Shown here in pieces: positions 1-8,353 of a DNA stretch of 19,886 bases. The notes beneath the pieces are model-generated. The model did not search any database. It was not told where the DNA came from and worked only from the letters and a program-made list of their open reading frames with translations. The DNA is from CAYJPV01 sp964547975 (lineage in GTDB: Bacteria; Acidobacteriota; Vicinamibacteria; Vicinamibacterales; JAKQTR01): positions 1-19,886 of the forward strand of contig CAZJRM010000086.1 in NCBI GenBank assembly GCA_964547975.1, in the 5' to 3' direction. Position numbers and translations under genes: made by a program. Position 1 is the first letter of the stretch, and the number at the start of each line of letters is the position of its first letter.

Positions 1-1
1 C

Positions 2-667
2 CAGCTCGAGATGGCGCGGGCACGGCTCGGGGTCGGCGCCGGCAGCGCGGCAGGCCGCCGAGCCCTACGCGTCGTGTCGCCGGTGGACGGCGTCGTTCTT
101 CGCCGCTGGAGGGAAAGCGAAGGACCGGTGTCCGCCGGCCAGCCGCTCCTCGACATCGGCGATCCGTCACAGCTGGAACTCGTCGCCGACCTGCTGTCGA
201 CCGATGCGGTCGGCGTTCATGCGGGCGACGTCGTCATCGTCGAGCGGTGGGGTGGTGAGGGCACGCTGGCCGCGCGCGTGCGCCGTGTCGAACCCTCGGG
301 GTTCACAAAAGTGTCCGCGCTTGGTGTCGAGGAACAACGCGTGAACGTCGTGATGGACTTCGATGGACCGCCGGAGTTCAGGCCGGGGCTGGGCGACGGA
401 TACCGCGTGGACGTGCGGATCGTCGTGTGGGAAGGTGACGCGCTGACGGTGCCGGCGTCGGCGCTCTTCAGACTCGGCGGGGCGTGGGCGGCGTTCGTGG
501 ACAGGCAGGGCCGCGCCGAACGCCGGATGGTGAGCGTCGGGCGGCAGAATGCGGCGTCGGCCGAAGTCCTGGGAGGACTGACGGCAGGGGAGCGCGTCGT
601 GCTGCATCCGCCCGACACGCTTCGACCCGGCACACGCCTGAGGAGCGCGGCCGGGTCGACACCCTGA
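2..667 (+). CDS. RND/HlyD-family periplasmic adaptor subunit, C-terminal part
   Basis: The 3' part of a membrane-fusion (adaptor) protein that links an inner-membrane efflux pump or ABC exporter to an outer-membrane channel. The frame is open to the window edge; the ATG at 11 is internal, because the preceding codons (Q-L-E) continue the coding sense. Visible parts are the end of the coiled-coil hairpin (MARARLGVGAG), the second half of the lipoyl-like domain (RVVSPVDGVVLRRWRESEG, GQPLLDIGDPSQLELVADL), a beta-barrel domain with GVEEQRVNVVMDF and RPGLGDGYRVDVRIV, and the membrane-proximal domain (VPASALFR, GLTAGERVVLHPPDTLRPG). These are standard HlyD_D23-type features. The substrate cannot be told, because the pump gene is not in view. 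It ends 4 bp before the convergent radical SAM gene. Confidence 0.88.
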   Translation, partial: QLEMARARLGVGAGSAAGRRALRVVSPVDGVVLRRWRESEGPVSAGQPLLDIGDPSQLELVADLLSTDAVGVHAGDVVIVERWGGEGTLAARVRRVEPSGFTKVSALGVEEQRVNVVMDFDGPPEFRPGLGDGYRVDVRIVVWEGDALTVPASALFRLGGAWAAFVDRQGRAERRMVSVGRQNAASAEVLGGLTAGERVVLHPPDTLRPGTRLRSAAGSTP

Positions 668-671
668 GGCG

Positions 672-2342
672 TCAGGCTTCCTGGTGTTCCGGCCAGTTGC
701 GCCGCTCGAAGAACGTCGCCGGCTCGATTCGCCGGCCGTGCGGGTGTTTGCGCGCGTCCCGCTTCACCGACCACAGCACGATCGGGCCCACCGCGCGGTT
801 CGTCCACCGCGTGAACACGCCCCACTCCCGTTCCATGTCCTTGCGCAACTCGTGGACCTTCAGCGCGACGTCTTCATTGGACTTCCGGAAGTACCGTTCC
901 ATCGCGAAGAGCGCCGCGCCGTACCCGTGGCGCAGTTCCTTGCCCACCTGCCGCATCCGTTCCCGTACGCGCGGGTCCGGATCGTTACGGTACTTGAGCC
1001 AGCCTTCGCGCATCGTGCGCGCCAGCCGGTAGATGCTCGGGCCGTTCTTTTCGAAGTCGAGGCGGAACGCCCAGTCCAGCAGCGGCTTCGACTGCTCGCG
1101 CGGAATCGCCGCGTGCTCGAAATTGAAGTGATCCTGCCCGTGGATGTCCGCCAGGTCGACGTCCTTCAGCATCCGCCCTTCGCCGTCGATCTGCTGGTAG
1201 AGCGGCGTGCCGGGGATCGGCGTGTACAGCATGAACTGGTGGAAGTCCGTGTCGTGCGCCACCGCGTGTTCGATTTCCGCCGTGATGTTCTCGGGCGTGT
1301 GGTGTTCGAGGCCGACAATCGTCGACCCGAGCACGCCGATGCCGTGCGACTGCAGTTCTTTCGTGAGCTTGACCGTGTCGGCGCCGTCCAGCTTCGAATA
1401 CTGGTTGTTCGGCGACTCGAGGCCCATCCACACCCACGACACGCCCAGTTCGACCAGCTCCCGCATGCTGTACTTCGACAGCGCGTTCGCCGACGAGAAG
1501 ACGTAGAGCGACCACGCCTTCTTCTTGGCCTTCATCTGGTCGAGCAGTTCCATCGCCCGCTTCTTGTAGAGCAGGAAGTTCTCGTCCATCACGAAGAACG
1601 ACTTCACGCCGAGTGCCTCCTCGGCGTCGCACATCGCGTGGAAGATTTCCGCGCCCTTCTCGAAGAAGTTCGTGACTTTGCCCTTGCCGCCGAAGAACGC
1701 CGACGTCGTGCAGAAGTTGCAGCCCATCGGGCAACCGACCGACGGAATGATCGTCGCCGCCGGCGCGCTGGCCTTCTTCGGCGCCGGCAGGCCCAGCACG
1801 CTGAAGCCGAACCCCGACTGGATGACCGGGTGCGTCAGCGGCGCGTCCGTCGGCTCGCCGAGGTACGCGCGGAACCACGCCACGCCTTCGCCCTTCACGA
1901 TGTGATCGGCGTCGATCATGTGGCTCAGCCCGGGAATCGCCGTCACGTGCCCGCCCACGATGACCCGGGCGCCCGGCGCGTGTTCCCGCACCAGGCGGCA
2001 CATCTCGCGGACTTTGCCCACGTTCACGATGATGCTCGAAATGCCGACGACGTCGTACTGCCCCGTCTTGAGTTCCTCGATGAACCGTTCGCGCGTCGGG
2101 AAGTCGAGCACGGCGCAGGGCGCCGAGATGTTGTGCTGGATGAAGATGATGCCCCACGAGCGGTGGAACAGCCGGAGCGAGAACGGGCCCTGTTCGCGCG
2201 TGACCTGGTTGTGGTACAGCTCCATCGGGTTGATGGCGCGGCTGCCGTACTCATCGTCCTGGGCGTAGGGACCGAAGACCGACGTGAGAAGGATCCGGGC
2301 GCTGGTGCCTTTCGGGTGACGCGGAACTGCAACATCTGCCAT
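672..2342 (-). CDS. B12-binding-domain radical SAM protein
   Basis: A cobalamin-binding/radical SAM enzyme of about 556 aa. The N-terminal B12-binding-like fold includes YDVVGISSIIVNVGKVREM and ARVIVGGHVTAIPG. It lacks a clear DxHxxG motif, so B12 may bind base-on/His-off or not at all. The radical SAM TIM barrel carries the 4Fe-4S triad C204-x3-C208-x2-C211 (GCPMGCNFC), then MDENFLL, WVWMGLES and YTPIPGTPLY, all typical of the family. A charged C-terminal extension of about 150 aa has no recognised domain. The substrate is unknown; relatives include methyltransferases of lipid, hopanoid or natural-product pathways. I chose the ATG at 2342: it has GAGGAAAGG upstream, and a -10-like TACAAT (2431-2436) overlaps the more distal ATG at 2432, whose extra 30 residues are Arg-rich and look non-coding. 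Confidence 0.88.
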   Translation of the reverse strand: MADVAVPRHPKGTSARILLTSVFGPYAQDDEYGSRAINPMELYHNQVTREQGPFSLRLFHRSWGIIFIQHNISAPCAVLDFPTRERFIEELKTGQYDVVGISSIIVNVGKVREMCRLVREHAPGARVIVGGHVTAIPGLSHMIDADHIVKGEGVAWFRAYLGEPTDAPLTHPVIQSGFGFSVLGLPAPKKASAPAATIIPSVGCPMGCNFCTTSAFFGGKGKVTNFFEKGAEIFHAMCDAEEALGVKSFFVMDENFLLYKKRAMELLDQMKAKKKAWSLYVFSSANALSKYSMRELVELGVSWVWMGLESPNNQYSKLDGADTVKLTKELQSHGIGVLGSTIVGLEHHTPENITAEIEHAVAHDTDFHQFMLYTPIPGTPLYQQIDGEGRMLKDVDLADIHGQDHFNFEHAAIPREQSKPLLDWAFRLDFEKNGPSIYRLARTMREGWLKYRNDPDPRVRERMRQVGKELRHGYGAALFAMERYFRKSNEDVALKVHELRKDMEREWGVFTRWTNRAVGPIVLWSVKRDARKHPHGRRIEPATFFERRNWPEHQEA

Positions 2343-2430
2343 GGCGTGTGTGTCGACCTTTCCTCGGCCCCGGGGGTGGGCCTGCCTCCGTCTCGCACCG
2401 CGGTGGGGGCCGCGGGACGTTCGATCTGAC

Positions 2431-2436
2431 ATTGTA
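2431..2436 (-). promoter_or_regulatory. Possible -10 element for the radical SAM gene
   Basis: On the minus strand this reads TACAAT, a good -10 hexamer about 89 nt upstream of the chosen start at 2342. No convincing -35 is seen. If transcription starts about 7 nt downstream, the alternative ATG at 2432 would lie outside the mRNA. Confidence 0.3.
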
Positions 2437-2496
2437 AGCCGGATCCCGGCCCCGGGTATCCACTCGCGTTCGACCGCGTGAGAGGTGTCCGGAGGT

Positions 2497-3909
2497 CTAC
2501 GGACGGAAATCTTCCGACAGCAGGTAGACCATCAGCGCCATGTGGATGGCGCCGAGCTCGAGTTCGCGCGGGTTGACCGAGGCGAGCGTGTCGATGCCCG
2601 AGTGGTGCACGTCGAAATACCGCTGCGAATCGGGCACCAGGCCCATCAGGATCGTCCCGGACGGGCCGAGCGGCGCGATGTCCACGCCACCCCCGCCCGG
2701 GCGGATCCACTGCAGCCCCGCCCGCTGGAACAGCGGTTCCCATCCCTTGATCCGATCGTAGTCCGCGCCCTTCGCGCCGACGCCCATGCCGAGCGGCAGG
2801 AACCCACCGCGATCCGACTCGATGGCGGCGAGGTGGCGTTCGACCGCGCGCGCCGGGGACGCGGCGTAATCGCGACCTCCCGTCCCGCCGTTTTCCTCGT
2901 CCATGAACAACACGGCCCGGATCGTCCGCTTCGGCCGGATCCCCAGCTCACGCAGCAGGCGCAACGCCTCGATCGACTGCGCGCAGCCAGCCCCATCGTC
3001 GTGCGCGCCGGCGCTGAGATCCCAGCTGTCGATGTGACCGCCGACGAGAATGACGTCCTCCGGGCGCTCCGAGCCGCGCAGTTCGCCCATGACGTTGTGC
3101 GATACCACCGGCGCGAGCGTCTCGCACGACGTCCGGAAGGTGAAGCGCGTGTCGGGGTCGGCGCTGAGGAGTTCGCTCAGCCGGTTCGCGGCGGCCGTCG
3201 AGATCGTCGCCGCGGGGATCTTCGGCACGCCCTCTGCGTACTGCATCGTGCCGGTGTGTGGATCGTCGTTCGTCTCGAGCGTGAGCGAACGCACGATGAC
3301 GCCGACCGCGCCCGCGCGGGCGGCGGCGACGGCGCCGGTCGTCCGCTGCGCGGCCGCCGCGCCGTACGCGCCGAAGGTGTCGAGGCGGGCGGGGTCCATC
3401 GCGCCGTTGAAGAAGACGATGCGCCCCTTCGCCCGGGCCGCGACCTGCTCGAGTTCGGGCAGTGAGCGGACCTCGATGACGCCTGCGGTCAGCCCGCCAG
3501 TCGGCGTGGCAATGCTGTTGCCGAGGGCGCGCACCTTGACCGGGATCCGTCCGGCCGACCGGCTCACGATCGCGCCGTCTTCGACCGGACCCCGCACCCA
3601 GCGCCCGACCGTCGTCGGCTCGGTGCGGACATTGTCGAAACCCAGGGCTCTCATGTGGTCCGCCATCAGCGCGACGGCCTTGTCCGCCGCGGGCGAACCG
3701 GTGAGGCGCGGGCCTGCGGACAGGAGCGTCTCGAGCGTCTTGTACGCGCCGAGCTGGCGCAGCCCGGTGCCGACCAGCTGGTCGACGATCGGTTCGTGCC
3801 TGGCGATCGGGGCTGGCGTCTGAGCCGGGGCCTGGCCGGAGACCGTCAGGACGGCGGAGACGAAGGCGGCAGCAGCGGCAAAGACGAGGGGGCGGCGGTC
3901 GTTCTGCAT
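2497..3909 (-). CDS. Secreted M28-family zinc metallopeptidase with PA domain
   Basis: A predicted exported aminopeptidase/carboxypeptidase of 470 aa. A Sec signal peptide (MQNDRRPLVFAAAAAFVSAV, then a small-residue region ending near QAPAQ) points to the periplasm or outside. A protease-associated (PA) domain covers about residues 125-260. The M28 catalytic domain holds the full co-catalytic di-zinc set: H292 and D294 in GGHIDSWD, bridging D304 in AHDDGAG, catalytic E338 and ligand E339 in MDEENGG, D366 in ESDRGG, and H435/H436 in DVHHSGID. The protein is therefore expected to be active. The frame is open upstream inside the kinase gene, but the ATG at 3909 is right because the signal peptide begins there. 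It lies 29 bp downstream of the kinase stop and has its own -10-like element. Confidence 0.93.
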   Translation of the reverse strand: MQNDRRPLVFAAAAAFVSAVLTVSGQAPAQTPAPIARHEPIVDQLVGTGLRQLGAYKTLETLLSAGPRLTGSPAADKAVALMADHMRALGFDNVRTEPTTVGRWVRGPVEDGAIVSRSAGRIPVKVRALGNSIATPTGGLTAGVIEVRSLPELEQVAARAKGRIVFFNGAMDPARLDTFGAYGAAAAQRTTGAVAAARAGAVGVIVRSLTLETNDDPHTGTMQYAEGVPKIPAATISTAAANRLSELLSADPDTRFTFRTSCETLAPVVSHNVMGELRGSERPEDVILVGGHIDSWDLSAGAHDDGAGCAQSIEALRLLRELGIRPKRTIRAVLFMDEENGGTGGRDYAASPARAVERHLAAIESDRGGFLPLGMGVGAKGADYDRIKGWEPLFQRAGLQWIRPGGGGVDIAPLGPSGTILMGLVPDSQRYFDVHHSGIDTLASVNPRELELGAIHMALMVYLLSEDFRP

Positions 3910-3915
3910 CCGCCC

Positions 3916-3921
3916 AGTATA
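3916..3921 (-). promoter_or_regulatory. -10 element of the M28 peptidase gene (leaderless type)
   Basis: Minus-strand TATACT (5 of 6 to TATAAT), with GGGCGG (6 nt) before the ATG at 3909. This places the expected transcription start at or next to the start codon. No strong -35 is seen. It lies in the 29-bp gap after the kinase gene. Confidence 0.45.
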
Positions 3922-3938
3922 CGGAGAAACGGGGCGAC

Positions 3939-6155
3939 TCAGCGGGCCATCACGGCCCTCACCCGCTCGACGAGCTGGCGGGGCGTGAAGGGTTTGGGCA
4001 GGTACGCGACGTGGGGATCCAATACCCCCTCGTGCACGATGACATTGCCGGTGTACCCGGAGGTATAGAGGATCCGGACGCCCGGACGGCTCTCCGCGAT
4101 CCGGCCGGCCATTTCGCGCCCGCTGATCCCCGGCATCACCACGTCCGTGAAGACCAGATCGATGACGCCGTCCGTTCGGGCGGCGATCGCCAGTCCCTCC
4201 TCGCCGCTGGCGGCGGCCAGCACGGTGTAGCCGGCTTGCTGCAGAGCCGTCGCGGCCAGCACCCGCACGTCGGCCTGGTCTTCGACCACGAGGACCGTCC
4301 CCGTTCGGCCTGCGGCGTCGCAAGGGGCCTCGTTCGCCCGGACCTGTTCCGCGATGCCGTCGACCGCGGGGAGATAGACCTTAAACGTCGTGCCCCTGTC
4401 CGGCTCGCTGTAGACCCAGATCCATCCGCCGCTCTGCCGCACGATCCCGTATACGCTGGCGAGGCCGAGTCCCGTCCCTTGCCCCTTGGCTTTCGTTGTG
4501 AAGAAGGGTTCGAAGACCTGCTGCCGGGTCTTGTCGTCCATGCCGTGCCCGTTGTCGGTCACCGCGAGCATCGCATAGCGTCCTGGCGTCATCTGCGGTC
4601 GTTCGTCCAGCCGGTCAGCGTCCCAGTCGACGATCGAAGTCTCGACCACGATGTGCCCGCGCCCCGAGACGGCATCGCGAGCGTTGAGCACCAGGTTCAT
4701 CAGGACCTGGCCCAGTTGGGAGCGATCCGCGAGCACGGTCCCGACGCCGGGGTCGAGCCGGACATCGAGGGCGACACTCTCGGGCAGCAACCTCCGAAGC
4801 ATGTCCTGTTCGCCGGCCACGACCTCGTTCAGGCTGAGCACGCTCGGTTCGAGCACCTGGCGGCGGCTGAACGCGAGCAACTGCCTCGTCAGGTCGGCCG
4901 CTCGGTCTCCGGCCGAGCACACGGCTCGCGCCAATTCTTGCTGCGGGCTCCCCGGGGGCAGTTCATCGAGCAGCAGGTTGCCGTACCCGTTGATGACGGT
5001 GAGCAGGTTGTTGAAGTCGTGGGCGACGCCGCCCGCCAGCCTGCCGATGCTCTCCAGTTTCTCGGCCTGCGCCAGTCGCGCCTCGAGGCGCGCCGCCTGG
5101 TCCTCCGCGGCCTTTCTGGCTGTGAGATCGATTACCCTGGCGATGACGCCGGTGCCGGTCTCTCCCGAGATCGGGACCACGGTCAGTTCTCCGGGAAACG
5201 TTCCGCCGTCGCGCCTCCGGAACTGCAGTTCGCCCAGTCCGACCGTCCGTCCCACCATCGCCGCGGCAAGGCCCCGCGCCACGCCATCCGCGGAGGCGGT
5301 GTCGATGAGGTCCACGAACGGCACGCCGTTGATCTCGCCTGGTTGGGCGAAGCCGAACAGGATGGCGGCCTGACGGTTCCCCATCACCAGGCGACCGCGG
5401 TCGTCTGTGACGGTGATCGCGTCCGGCGACGTTTCCACGAGCAGGCGGTACCGCTCCGCAGCGGCCTGGACGGCCCGCGCGGCAGCGTCTTTCTCATCGA
5501 TGAGCAGCAGCAGCAAGCCGGAGGTGATTCCCAGCGCCAGCATGCCCGCGATCCACGGGAGGTTGTCCACCTCGTACACCTGCCGGCCCGCCCCCACGGT
5601 GGCCCACACCAAGGCCATCGAGTAGAGGGCGTACAGCCCCGTGCACGTCACGGTCAGCCGGCCTCCGAGCGTGGCGGCTCCAGGATGATGGCGGAGGAAC
5701 GTGACGGCGAACCAGGCCGCTGCCGCGCCTGCCGACGCCGCGCGTGCCACGCGAATGGCAGCCGAGGCTCCCACGCGGTCGGGCAGCAGTGTGGCAGCCG
5801 CCGCAAACACCGCGATCGCCAGCGTCACCACGAGGAGGGGAAGCCCCATCCGCCATGCGCGGGAGACCTCCCGCCCTCCCAGGCTGATGGCGGCCATGCC
5901 CAGGAACACCGGTTCGGCCATGCCGACGGCGGCCGAGATCACGGCGATGACCACCAGCGAGGGAGACAGGTTCCCGCCGGCAAGGCGGAACGGCGCGGTG
6001 CCGGCCATCACCACGGCCAGCGATACCCACGCCAGGGCCCAGTACTTCAGGTACGTGTGGTGACGACTCCTCCGATACGAGCCGGCGAGAAGGAATGCCA
6101 GCCAGAGTGCGTTCAGCACCTGGTAGACGAGGCCCGCCAGCAACCAGCCATCCAT
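3939..6155 (-). CDS. Membrane-bound PAS hybrid sensor histidine kinase with C-terminal receiver
   Basis: A 738-aa hybrid two-component sensor. About seven hydrophobic segments span residues 4-215, in a compact 7TM-like array with short loops rather than a large periplasmic sensor. One PAS domain follows (about 230-345; ERYRLLVETSPDAITVTDDRG). The HisKA dimerisation domain carries phospho-accepting H379 in GGVAHDFNN. The HATPase_c domain shows N box (NLVLNARDAV), G1 (DNGHGMD), F box (FEPFFTTK) and G2 (GTGLGLASVYG). The receiver domain has phospho-acceptor D671 (FTDVVMPG) and the conserved Lys in LPKPF. No partner regulator or output domain is adjacent, so phosphate probably passes to a protein encoded elsewhere. 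The start has GGGGAG 8 nt upstream. The signal sensed is unknown. Confidence 0.93.
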   Translation of the reverse strand: MDGWLLAGLVYQVLNALWLAFLLAGSYRRSRHHTYLKYWALAWVSLAVVMAGTAPFRLAGGNLSPSLVVIAVISAAVGMAEPVFLGMAAISLGGREVSRAWRMGLPLLVVTLAIAVFAAAATLLPDRVGASAAIRVARAASAGAAAAWFAVTFLRHHPGAATLGGRLTVTCTGLYALYSMALVWATVGAGRQVYEVDNLPWIAGMLALGITSGLLLLLIDEKDAAARAVQAAAERYRLLVETSPDAITVTDDRGRLVMGNRQAAILFGFAQPGEINGVPFVDLIDTASADGVARGLAAAMVGRTVGLGELQFRRRDGGTFPGELTVVPISGETGTGVIARVIDLTARKAAEDQAARLEARLAQAEKLESIGRLAGGVAHDFNNLLTVINGYGNLLLDELPPGSPQQELARAVCSAGDRAADLTRQLLAFSRRQVLEPSVLSLNEVVAGEQDMLRRLLPESVALDVRLDPGVGTVLADRSQLGQVLMNLVLNARDAVSGRGHIVVETSIVDWDADRLDERPQMTPGRYAMLAVTDNGHGMDDKTRQQVFEPFFTTKAKGQGTGLGLASVYGIVRQSGGWIWVYSEPDRGTTFKVYLPAVDGIAEQVRANEAPCDAAGRTGTVLVVEDQADVRVLAATALQQAGYTVLAAASGEEGLAIAARTDGVIDLVFTDVVMPGISGREMAGRIAESRPGVRILYTSGYTGNVIVHEGVLDPHVAYLPKPFTPRQLVERVRAVMAR

Positions 6156-6262
6156 CGGATCGTCTCCCCGGGGAGGTGAGGGCGCTCGTGGTCAGCGGCA
6201 TGATAGCCGAAAGGGCGGCGAACGCGGGGGCGAGACACGCGACGACCGCGGGTTCCGGCCCG

Positions 6263-6409
6263 AAACGGGGCCACCTTCCGTTTCTTCGGCCACTCGGTTT
6301 CCGGCCGGTTGTGGTGCAGTATCGGGCACGGTCGCCCCGCCCGTTTCCCCTGAGTGCGGGTTTCTGGAACAATTCCAACCAGGAAGGAAAACGGAAGGTG
6401 GCCCCTTTT
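6263..6409. repeat. REPIN/MITE-like element with 21-bp terminal inverted repeats
   Basis: The segment 6263-6283 is the reverse complement of 6389-6409 with one mismatch (20 of 21). The shared core is GGGGCCACCTTCCGTTT. The arms flank about 105 bp of non-coding sequence. It occupies the divergent intergenic region between the 7TM kinase (start 6155) and the dihydrouridine synthase (start 6434), so it separates both genes' upstream regions. Each arm also has A-run/T-run ends, like bacterial REP palindromes. No transposase is nearby; if mobile, it would be moved in trans. Confidence 0.6.
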
Positions 6410-6433
6410 GGGGGCGGCGGAGGGAGAGGGACG

Positions 6434-7465
6434 ATGGCGGAGGCGTTGACGGCGTCTAGCGCGACGGGGCGGCCGCTGTGCCCGCCGTCCTGGGGCGAAC
6501 CGTTCCGGTTCGCGAGCGGAGGCGCCCTGCCATCGCGCGTCGTGCCTGGCCCGATGGAGGGGATCACCGCCGGCGCGTTCGTCACCGTGATGAATGGGCT
6601 GGATCTGACGTCCGCGTGGGTCACGCCGTTCATCCGCGTCTCCGAAGGTGTGCTGCGCCCCGCCCGCGTGCGCGACCGCGTGCGCGTCTTCGCACCCACG
6701 CCCGTCATCGTCCAGGTGATGGGGACCGACATCCCGCTCCTCTGCGCGACGGCGGCCCGCATCGCCGAAGAACCCGGCGTCGTCGGGATCGATCTCAACT
6801 GCGCGTGCCCCATGCCGATCGTCGTGGCCAACGGCGGGGGAGGCGGACGGCTGAAGGAACCACGGTGGATTCGTGACGCGCTCCTCGCGCTCAGGCAGGC
6901 GTGCCCGGCGATGGGCATCAGCGTCAAGATCCGTGCTGGCCTGGAGTCCGATGCGGAGTTGCCGTCGATTTGCGAGGCCGTCGGCGAAGGGCGTCCCGAC
7001 ATCGTAACGATGCACTACCGGACCGTGCGCGAACGGTACGGGCCGGCGCACGACGGGCTGGGCCGACTGGCGCGGGCGAGGGCCCTGCTGCCAGGCGTGG
7101 CACTCTTCGGGAGCGGCGACCTGCGCAGCGTCGGCGATGCCGCGCGGATGTTCGACGAGACGGGTGTCGATGGCGTGACCCCCGCGCGGGGCATGCTCGC
7201 CAATCCGTGGCTGCTGCGCGACATCGAGACCGACTGCCGCCGCGTGGCCGTTCCCTCGCGCACGGACGACGATCGCCGGCGGTTCCTCGGACTGTTGATC
7301 GCCGAAGCGGAGCGGACGGGCACGTGGCGGAGAGGATTCGTGCTCGAAGTCGCGCGCCACCAGTTCGGCCGCGTGCACCCGACCTTCGAGCGCCTGCTCG
7401 CCGCACGCTCAGCCGGCGAGATGCTGAACGCGTTGCAGCCTGACCGTCGTGGGGCAGGACTCTAG
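6434..7465 (+). CDS. tRNA-dihydrouridine synthase (Dus family)
   Basis: An FMN enzyme that reduces uridine to dihydrouridine in tRNA D-loops or variable loops; 343 aa, a normal Dus length. Family motifs are visible in order: GPMEGITAGAF at the N-terminus, VQVMGTD, DLNCACPMP with the catalytic proton-donor Cys expected at C125, NGGGGGRL, VKIRAG (FMN contact), HYRTVRERY in place of the usual HgRtr, LFGSGDL, and GVTPARGMLANPWLL (phosphate-binding). The usual NxGCP is NCACP here, with Ala for Gly and an extra Cys (C123). Overall it resembles the DusC-like branch, but I do not assign a subtype. I chose the ATG at 6434 because a GGAGGGAGAGGG Shine-Dalgarno tract precedes it; the open frame upstream runs through the inverted-repeat element and is not coding. 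Confidence 0.9.
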   Translation: MAEALTASSATGRPLCPPSWGEPFRFASGGALPSRVVPGPMEGITAGAFVTVMNGLDLTSAWVTPFIRVSEGVLRPARVRDRVRVFAPTPVIVQVMGTDIPLLCATAARIAEEPGVVGIDLNCACPMPIVVANGGGGGRLKEPRWIRDALLALRQACPAMGISVKIRAGLESDAELPSICEAVGEGRPDIVTMHYRTVRERYGPAHDGLGRLARARALLPGVALFGSGDLRSVGDAARMFDETGVDGVTPARGMLANPWLLRDIETDCRRVAVPSRTDDDRRRFLGLLIAEAERTGTWRRGFVLEVARHQFGRVHPTFERLLAARSAGEMLNALQPDRRGAGL

Positions 7466-7473
7466 GCCCACCC

Positions 7474-7508
7474 AAGCCCTGCCTGGTGTTTATCGTGGTG
7501 CAGGGCTT
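7474..7508 (+). terminator. Hairpin downstream of the dus gene
   Basis: AAGCCCTGC (7474-7482) and GCAGGGCTT (7500-7508) form a perfect 9-bp stem with a 17-nt loop, 8 bp after the dus stop codon. No T-run follows, so if it ends transcription it is a U-tract-less terminator; it could instead be an mRNA-stabilising structure. Confidence 0.4.
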
Positions 7509-7575
7509 CCTCCGACATCGCTCAGGACGAGTCAGCGTGCCTGGCCGTGGATGCCGTTCGACACCCGCCATCCGG

Positions 7576-7581
7576 TACAAT
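7576..7581 (+). promoter_or_regulatory. -10 element of the methyltransferase gene (leaderless type)
   Basis: TACAAT lies 6 nt (CGCCCG) before the ATG at 7588. The -35 region is poor. There is no Shine-Dalgarno sequence, which fits translation from a leaderless mRNA. Confidence 0.45.
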
Positions 7582-7587
7582 CGCCCG

Positions 7588-8352
7588 ATGCCGATTCCGT
7601 CGCGCATGAGCATGAGCTCGCTGACCGGGAAGAGGATCCTGTCGCTCGTCCGCGACGGAGACTTCGCGCACGCCGGCGAGACCGAGGCGGTGGACTTCGT
7701 GCTCGATGTGATGACGCGCGAGTCCTCGCGCCGCGTCCTGGATCTCGGCTGCGGGCTAGGTGCGACGGCGGCGATGATCGCCGAGCGCGGCTATGGACAG
7801 GTGACCGGCGTCGATATCGACCCCGGCACGATTGACTACGCGCGCCGCTCGTATCCTGGCGTGGCGTTCGAATGCGCCAGCGCCGGCGACGTGTCTGCAG
7901 CCGTGACCGGCCCGTTCGACACCATTGTCATGTTCAACGCGTTCTACGGGTTTCCCGACCAGGCGAAGACGCTGCGCGAATGCCGCGCGCTGGCGGCACC
8001 CCGGGGCGAACTGCTGGTCTTCGACTACACGACGCCGGCGTGGAACGACACCGCGCGCGACTTCTGCACGTCGTACGCGCGCGGCGGCTACTGGCATCCG
8101 CTCGTCCTCGACAGGCTCGCGGACGAGTTCGCCGCCCACGGCTGGCGTCTCGACTCGGTCCGGGGCCTGAACGACGAGTATCGCCGCTGGTATCGGACGC
8201 TCGTCGCCACGATCGACGCGCGCCGTGACCGGATCGTCGCGGCGTCTGACGAGGAGTGGTTCGCCTACGCGCGCTGGCGATTCACTGCACTGCTCGCGGC
8301 GATCGAAGCCGGCGTCATCGGCGGCGCCATCGTGCGGGCGGTACTGGCCTGA
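7588..8352 (+). CDS. Class I SAM-dependent methyltransferase
   Basis: A 254-aa soluble methyltransferase with a Rossmann fold. Motif I is VLDLGCGLGAT (residues 50-60) and binds the SAM methionine part. The acidic motif II is VTGVDID (about 72-78). Motif IV-like FDTIVMFNAFYGF and post-motif strand GELLVFDYTTP follow, and a C-terminal helical region (YRRWYRTLVATIDARRDRI) probably shapes the substrate site. It resembles UbiE/COQ5- or sarcosine-type small-molecule methyltransferases, but the acceptor cannot be told. The start is uncertain between the ATGs at 7588, 7606 and 7612; 7588 is favoured by the -10 hexamer 6 nt upstream. It converges with the HepT-like gene, with a 1-bp gap. Confidence 0.88.
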   Translation: MPIPSRMSMSSLTGKRILSLVRDGDFAHAGETEAVDFVLDVMTRESSRRVLDLGCGLGATAAMIAERGYGQVTGVDIDPGTIDYARRSYPGVAFECASAGDVSAAVTGPFDTIVMFNAFYGFPDQAKTLRECRALAAPRGELLVFDYTTPAWNDTARDFCTSYARGGYWHPLVLDRLADEFAAHGWRLDSVRGLNDEYRRWYRTLVATIDARRDRIVAASDEEWFAYARWRFTALLAAIEAGVIGGAIVRAVLA

Positions 8353-8353
8353 A

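Noticed and set aside
684..2429. Long plus-strand open frame opposite the radical SAM gene
   Set aside because: Arg/His/Val-rich translation with no domain; a codon-bias shadow of the minus-strand gene that carries clear motifs.
2441..2461. GGATCCCGG/CGGGTATCC imperfect hairpin after the M28 peptidase
   Set aside because: The stem needs a bulge and no T-run follows; too weak to call a terminator.
3910..4323. N-terminal extension of the M28 peptidase frame into the kinase gene
   Set aside because: Overlaps the kinase receiver domain, is Arg/Gly-rich, and a signal peptide begins at the internal ATG at 3909.
4011..6179. 722-codon plus-strand open frame opposite the 7TM hybrid kinase
   Set aside because: No recognisable domain and biased composition; the minus strand encodes a complete hybrid kinase.
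6095..6433. Upstream extension of the dus frame, and the opposite frame through the same region
   Set aside because: Runs through the inverted-repeat element; the ribosome site and family N-terminus support 6434.
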